A stretch of 64,000 nt of DNA from Corynespora cassiicola. Lineage: Eukaryota; Ascomycota; Dothideomycetes; Pleosporales; Corynesporascaceae. The position numbers and the translations under genes were made by a program. Each line of letters begins with the position of its first letter. Position 1 is the stretch's first letter. The stretch spans positions 806,001-870,000 of the forward strand of contig JAEUWY010000004.1 in NCBI GenBank assembly GCA_022059125.1. The letters run 5' to 3'. Below, piece by piece: positions 60,575 to 64,000 of this stretch. The notes beneath the pieces were generated by a model. The model saw only the letters and a list, made by a program, of their open reading frames with translations, made no database searches and was not told the DNA's origin.

Positions 60575-60611
60575 TGTTCGGCAAGCGAACCGATCAGGCA
60601 AGCGAGCCGAT
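60575..60611 (+). repeat. Left TIR of the pogo-like element
   Basis: Two tandem 17-bp units, GGCAAGCGAACCGATCA and GGCAAGCGAGCCGATCA, differ at one base and follow TA. They mirror the 17-bp pairs in the TIR of the RIP-degraded Fot1-like element. They lie about 75 bp before the transposase start, as expected of a transposon left end. No matching right TIR is seen before the NACHT remnant. Confidence 0.6.
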
Positions 60612-60686
60612 CAGCCCCGTCGCGCGTCGCGTACGCGCACCTCTTAAGAGTAGAACATAATATGTCTTTATCTAAACAAGCTAACA

Positions 60687-62047
60687 ATGAAGGCAGACTG
60701 TTTAGCCACTCATACATATAGTCCAGTGCAGATTAAATCTCTCCGAGCTGTGTATTTTTCATATGATGTTCCTTATACCACTTTGTACGATCGCATTCAC
60801 GGCGCCCTTCCACGACGCGATACTCGTCCGACAACATGCAAACTTACAGCCATAGAAGAAGTGCTCCTCGAGTGCATGTTCAATCTTGACCCGCAGGGAT
60901 CCCCTCCCCGGGCCTCCATCGTACGAGAAATGGCCAATATTATCCTTTCTATCTGAGGCGATCCAAAGCCTGCAGTTGTCGACCAGAAGTGGGTTCGAAA
61001 CCTTATCAACCGTCAGGAGATGCCTCATACAACTTACAATCGCGAGTACGACTACCAGAGAGCGTTTAATAGAGATCTTACAATATTTCGACTGTGGTTC
61101 AACCTTGTACGAAACATAAAGGCAAAGCATGGAATACTAGACGAAGGTGCATACAACTTTGCGACTGGCTTCCAAATGGGGATTATGTCGACTTCAAAAG
61201 TCGTAGCAAGGGCAGAAAAGAAGGGCCTTACAAAGACTATTCAACCCGGGAATCGCGAATGGGTTACCATCGTGCACGGAGTCGATGCTAAGGGTTGAGC
61301 GCTTCCGCCTTCATCATCGTCGCCGCAAGACTCCACCAAGCAATCTGGTATGCCAATAGCAGACTACCGTACTACTGAACAATTACCGGAAACAAAAATG
61401 GTTGGACAGACGATGAAATTGGGCATAAACGGATCCAGCACTTTGATAAGTACACAAGGGCTCATATGATAGGCACAAAGCGCCTTCTTATCATGAATGG
61501 GTATGGGAGCCACTAATCAGGCCGGTTTGAAGATTTCTGCGTACAAATCTCCATTGTCACTGTTTACTTTCCTCCTCACTCATCTCACCTACTCCAGCCA
61601 CTTAATGTCGGCTGCTTTAGCCCTCTTAAAACATCGTACGGTAAAGTTATTTAAGGAAAGATGAGGCTTAACATAAACCACATCACAAAAGGAGAGTTCT
61701 TAGAGGCCTACTACACAGCATATGCAGCCGCCATAACTTTTCAAAATAATCATAATAGATTTCAGGCAACAGGAGTAGTTCCAAACGACTCAGAACGCGT
61801 CTTTCAACGCCTAGACCTTCTCATCAAAATGTCTAGCCCTCTGTTTACAGAGGGCTCAGAGTGGGAGTCAAAAATATCTCGGACTTTGACTGAAATCAAA
61901 AACCAGGCAAGTCATATTCAAGAGCAACGCAGGCTTCGTACGAAAGCCTCTCGTTTACCAACAGATTGTACGTTTGGGCAGTTGCTAAAGGAGTTTGAGA
62001 AGGTAGTATACGAGCGGGCAATTTTTGAGGTTGAGGCTACCGAATCG
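60687..62047 (+). pseudogene. Dead Fot1/pogo-type DDE transposase
   Basis: The sequence reads as a Tc1-mariner pogo/Fot1 transposase through several breaks. In order: an HTH region (YDVPYTTLYDRIHGALPRR), a second HTH (TAIEEVLLECMFNLD ... VREMANIIL), YDYQRAFNRDLTIFRLWF, the DDE core (YNFATGFQMG; GWTDDEIG; LLIMNGYGSH; PPHSSHLLQPLNVGCFSPLK), and a C-terminal segment (EFLEAYYTAYAAAITFQN). In-frame stops occur at 60954 (TGA), about 61376 (TGA), 61515 (TAA) and about 61649 (TAA), each one C-to-T change from CGA or CAA, plus a 1-bp frameshift near 61297. The expected acidic residue of the YNF-DETGF motif is deleted and the other two catalytic Asp are Asn. It cannot be active. Confidence 0.85.
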
Positions 62048-63112
62048 CGCATCGACAATGCTACAGCAGTTCTGCGAGGCTTATTATACATGCTTGTCGA
62101 TCAACAACCATGACTCACCATACATGTTCGGGAGAAGTACGACCGTGAAGGAAGAGCGCGCTTCGAAGATGCGAATGCTTTGGTGGCTTTTCTGAAATCT
62201 TTACGCACATGCTAGAAGATCCGAACACGAACAAGAGACACTTAATGGTCGACGCACTCGACTAATGTGTAGCATCGGACTTTTTGAAGCTGCTAGACTC
62301 CATTGGTACGAAATCAGGTGCGTCATCTCGCGCTACATGGATTATGTCGAGCCGCAACTGACCATACATGGAAGAACAGTCTGAGAGAGCAGAAAGCAAG
62401 GTGAGACTAAGTCTCGAACTCAATGCAGAGCCTGTATCCACGGCTGTTGGGGTATTTATTCAGTATAAAGGGCGTCAGATAGTGGAAAGGAAAAGATACG
62501 ACGCCAAAACACGGCATGTTGTGCTAAAGTACCTTCCTCCCATGCGCAAGATACCTTTCTTTGGGTGGCATTAGTATGTCAAAGCCTGGAGGACGTTCCA
62601 AAGTGAAACGTCGTAAAGAAATTGAACGCCTTTCCGGCTGGCCTTGACGAGCTATACGAACGGATGATGCAGCAGATAAACACATCAGATGATGCGGGGG
62701 TTAGCAAGCAGATACTCGCGCTGGCAACCATTTTATACCAGCCGATGAAACCAGAAGAGCTAGTTACGCTTGCTGGCCAGCTTACGGATGCGTTAGACGA
62801 CCTTGAGCCTGTCCGTGGAATCATTGGCCACTGCTACTCTTTTTTCACCCGAAGAGAACACTATCTGCTTTGTGCATCAGTCAGCAAAAGGCTTTTTGCC
62901 GACAAAAGCTTGTCATGATATCTTTCCTTCCGGAAAAGAGGAAGTTCATTTGGCTGTCTTTTCTAGGTCGCTACAGAGTATGTCCATAACGTTGCATCGA
63001 GACATACACGGCATACAGGAGTTTTGGTACTCTAATGAACAGATACATCAGCCAGATCCCGACCCACTAGCAGCATAACGATACTCCGTTATTTACTGGG
63101 TCGATCACCTCC
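62048..63112 (+). pseudogene. Decayed NACHT (HET-E-like STAND) gene fragment
   Basis: The translation in three shifting frames matches fungal NACHT STAND proteins of the HET-E/HNWD type: NATAVLRGLLYMLVDQQP, HVREKYDREGRARFEDANA, the Walker B-like LMVDALD, VRLSLELNAEPVSTAVGVFI, PAGLDELYERMMQQI, PMKPEELVTLAGQLTD and FVHQSAKGFLPTKA. Stops (62265 TAA, 62357 TGA, about 62603 TGA) and frameshifts (near 62190, 62545 and 62855) break it. The P-loop half of the NACHT domain is missing because the sequence joins the transposase C-terminus in frame at about 62030-62048. The WD or other repeat end is also absent. These proteins act as non-self-recognition and cell-death receptors in fungi. This copy is non-functional. 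Confidence 0.8.
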
Positions 63113-63408
63113 GTGGCTTAGTTGTGAGCTCTCATTAAAACAACAGAGGGAGTTTGCACGATAGAGGCATGGTTTAAAACCATTCATATCGTTATATTTC
63201 CGTCATTTGATGAACCCTTTCTGACTTTTGTGCCTAAGACTTACTTCCATCCCAACACCACCCTCACGAAAGAAAGACCACCAGGCCTCCAGTCTCCTAC
63301 GAATCACTACCGAACTGATTCTTTTTAACTAGTCTCAATGGCGCACTTCAGAGAAAGAGCATGGGCGTTTTCCTTCGAGAACGCCGGTATTCTCCACCAT
63401 TGAGCGAC
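63113..63408. other. Downstream of the NACHT remnant, nothing supported
   Basis: No frame or repeat can be supported here. It may contain further unrecognisable remnant of the STAND gene. Confidence 0.35.
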
Positions 63409-63770
63409 TTAGGCGCCCTTGACTTTGCCCTTCTCATCTTTGATTCCAATCCCAGCAAGGAGTAATCTTCGAAACAAGATGTAGAATTCCGTGGCTTCGA
63501 TGAAGATTCAGTCCTCTAGACGAATGCCTTGTACTGAAAGACGGGCCTTGAACCTCCAACACATCCCATATCGAATAGAGCATCGTAAGATCCACAATGG
63601 GAGCACTCACTGTCGCATATTTCCAAAAGCCAATATCTGCCGTGTAACGGAGAAGAATAGCCGAAAGAAATCCTATGTTGAGCATGCCGCCGGTGTTTTG
63701 TTGAAGGATAAACCTTTGCTCCGGTACATGGTAGCCATTGGGCAGCGAAGATCTGACAGCTGTATCGAGC
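63409..63770 (-). pseudogene. Decayed gene, possible small membrane protein
   Basis: A minus-strand stretch reads VPEQRFILQQNTGGMLNIGF and then LSAILLRYTADIGFWKY, with a GTGAGT donor-like site following. A later segment in another frame reads EATEFYILFRRLLLAGIGIK to a stop at 63409. An in-frame TGA in the second segment sits where a Trp codon would fit (TGG to TGA). Hydrophobic stretches suggest membrane helices. I do not recognise the family with confidence. Confidence 0.35.
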
Positions 63771-64000
63771 AGGAATAGATCAATCTATGCTGTCCAGACC
63801 AATTAAACAGGGTCGATCCATGTGGTGGGAACATAGTAGATGACAAGTATTGTGTACATTTTTGTGGGTGAAGCTTGCAGCCAGCGAAGTTTGTCGCGTT
63901 GAGGACCAGGACGGACTTTTAGAAGCTGCGTGACTACGTCGCAATCACTGAGAGCGGCTCAGCTTACAGCCGACTTGATTCGTCTGAGCATCTTCCGCAG
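63771..64000. other. Right edge, nothing supported
   Basis: There is no frame with recognisable features. It may be the upstream part of the decayed gene to its left. Confidence 0.3.

Overview
The window looks like the genome of a filamentous ascomycete, most likely a dothideomycete of the Pleosporales type. The genes carry short introns (about 45-120 nt) with GTRNGT-like donors. The protein set is Pezizomycotina-like (Clr5-ankyrin protein, HET-E-like NACHT remnant, GT15 mannosyltransferase). A compact GC-balanced gene region abuts a 20-kb extremely AT-rich block with the look of RIP (repeat-induced point mutation). The species assignment is inference.

Layout: 1-37 kb is a gene region. It holds a gene running off the left edge, a GCP5-like gamma-tubulin complex subunit divergent from a KRE2/KTR mannosyltransferase, COX6, a PHO-4/PHO89-type Na+/phosphate symporter, a 5.8-kb gene-poor stretch, an F-box-like protein, two small unknown genes, a 1265-residue Clr5-ankyrin protein, glucosidase II alpha, nucleoside diphosphate kinase, and a 1659-residue protein with OB-fold-like ends resembling telomere-binding proteins. 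All multi-exon models were rebuilt by hand from splice sites and frame continuity.

37.1-57.5 kb is a nest of transposons. A Fot1/pogo-like TIR element (39535-55385, TA target site) was split by an LTR retrotransposon (39892-53892, 361-bp LTRs, GTATA target duplication), and both are RIP-degraded. That retrotransposon was later split by an intact chromodomain Ty3/gypsy element (41474-48284, identical-looking 370-bp LTRs, TTAAA target duplication, no RIP). The intact element has gag and pol joined by a UUUUUUA minus-1 slippery site, a candidate self-priming site, and an extra opposite-strand gene encoding a Zn2Cys6-like cysteine motif plus coiled coil. A separate TIR element of about 2 kb forms the right border.

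57.5-64 kb is an accessory border. It contains a decayed thioesterase-like fragment, an apparently intact old-yellow-enzyme gene with a GC-AG intron, a dead pogo transposase that runs in frame into a decayed NACHT gene, and a decayed possible membrane-protein gene at the right edge.
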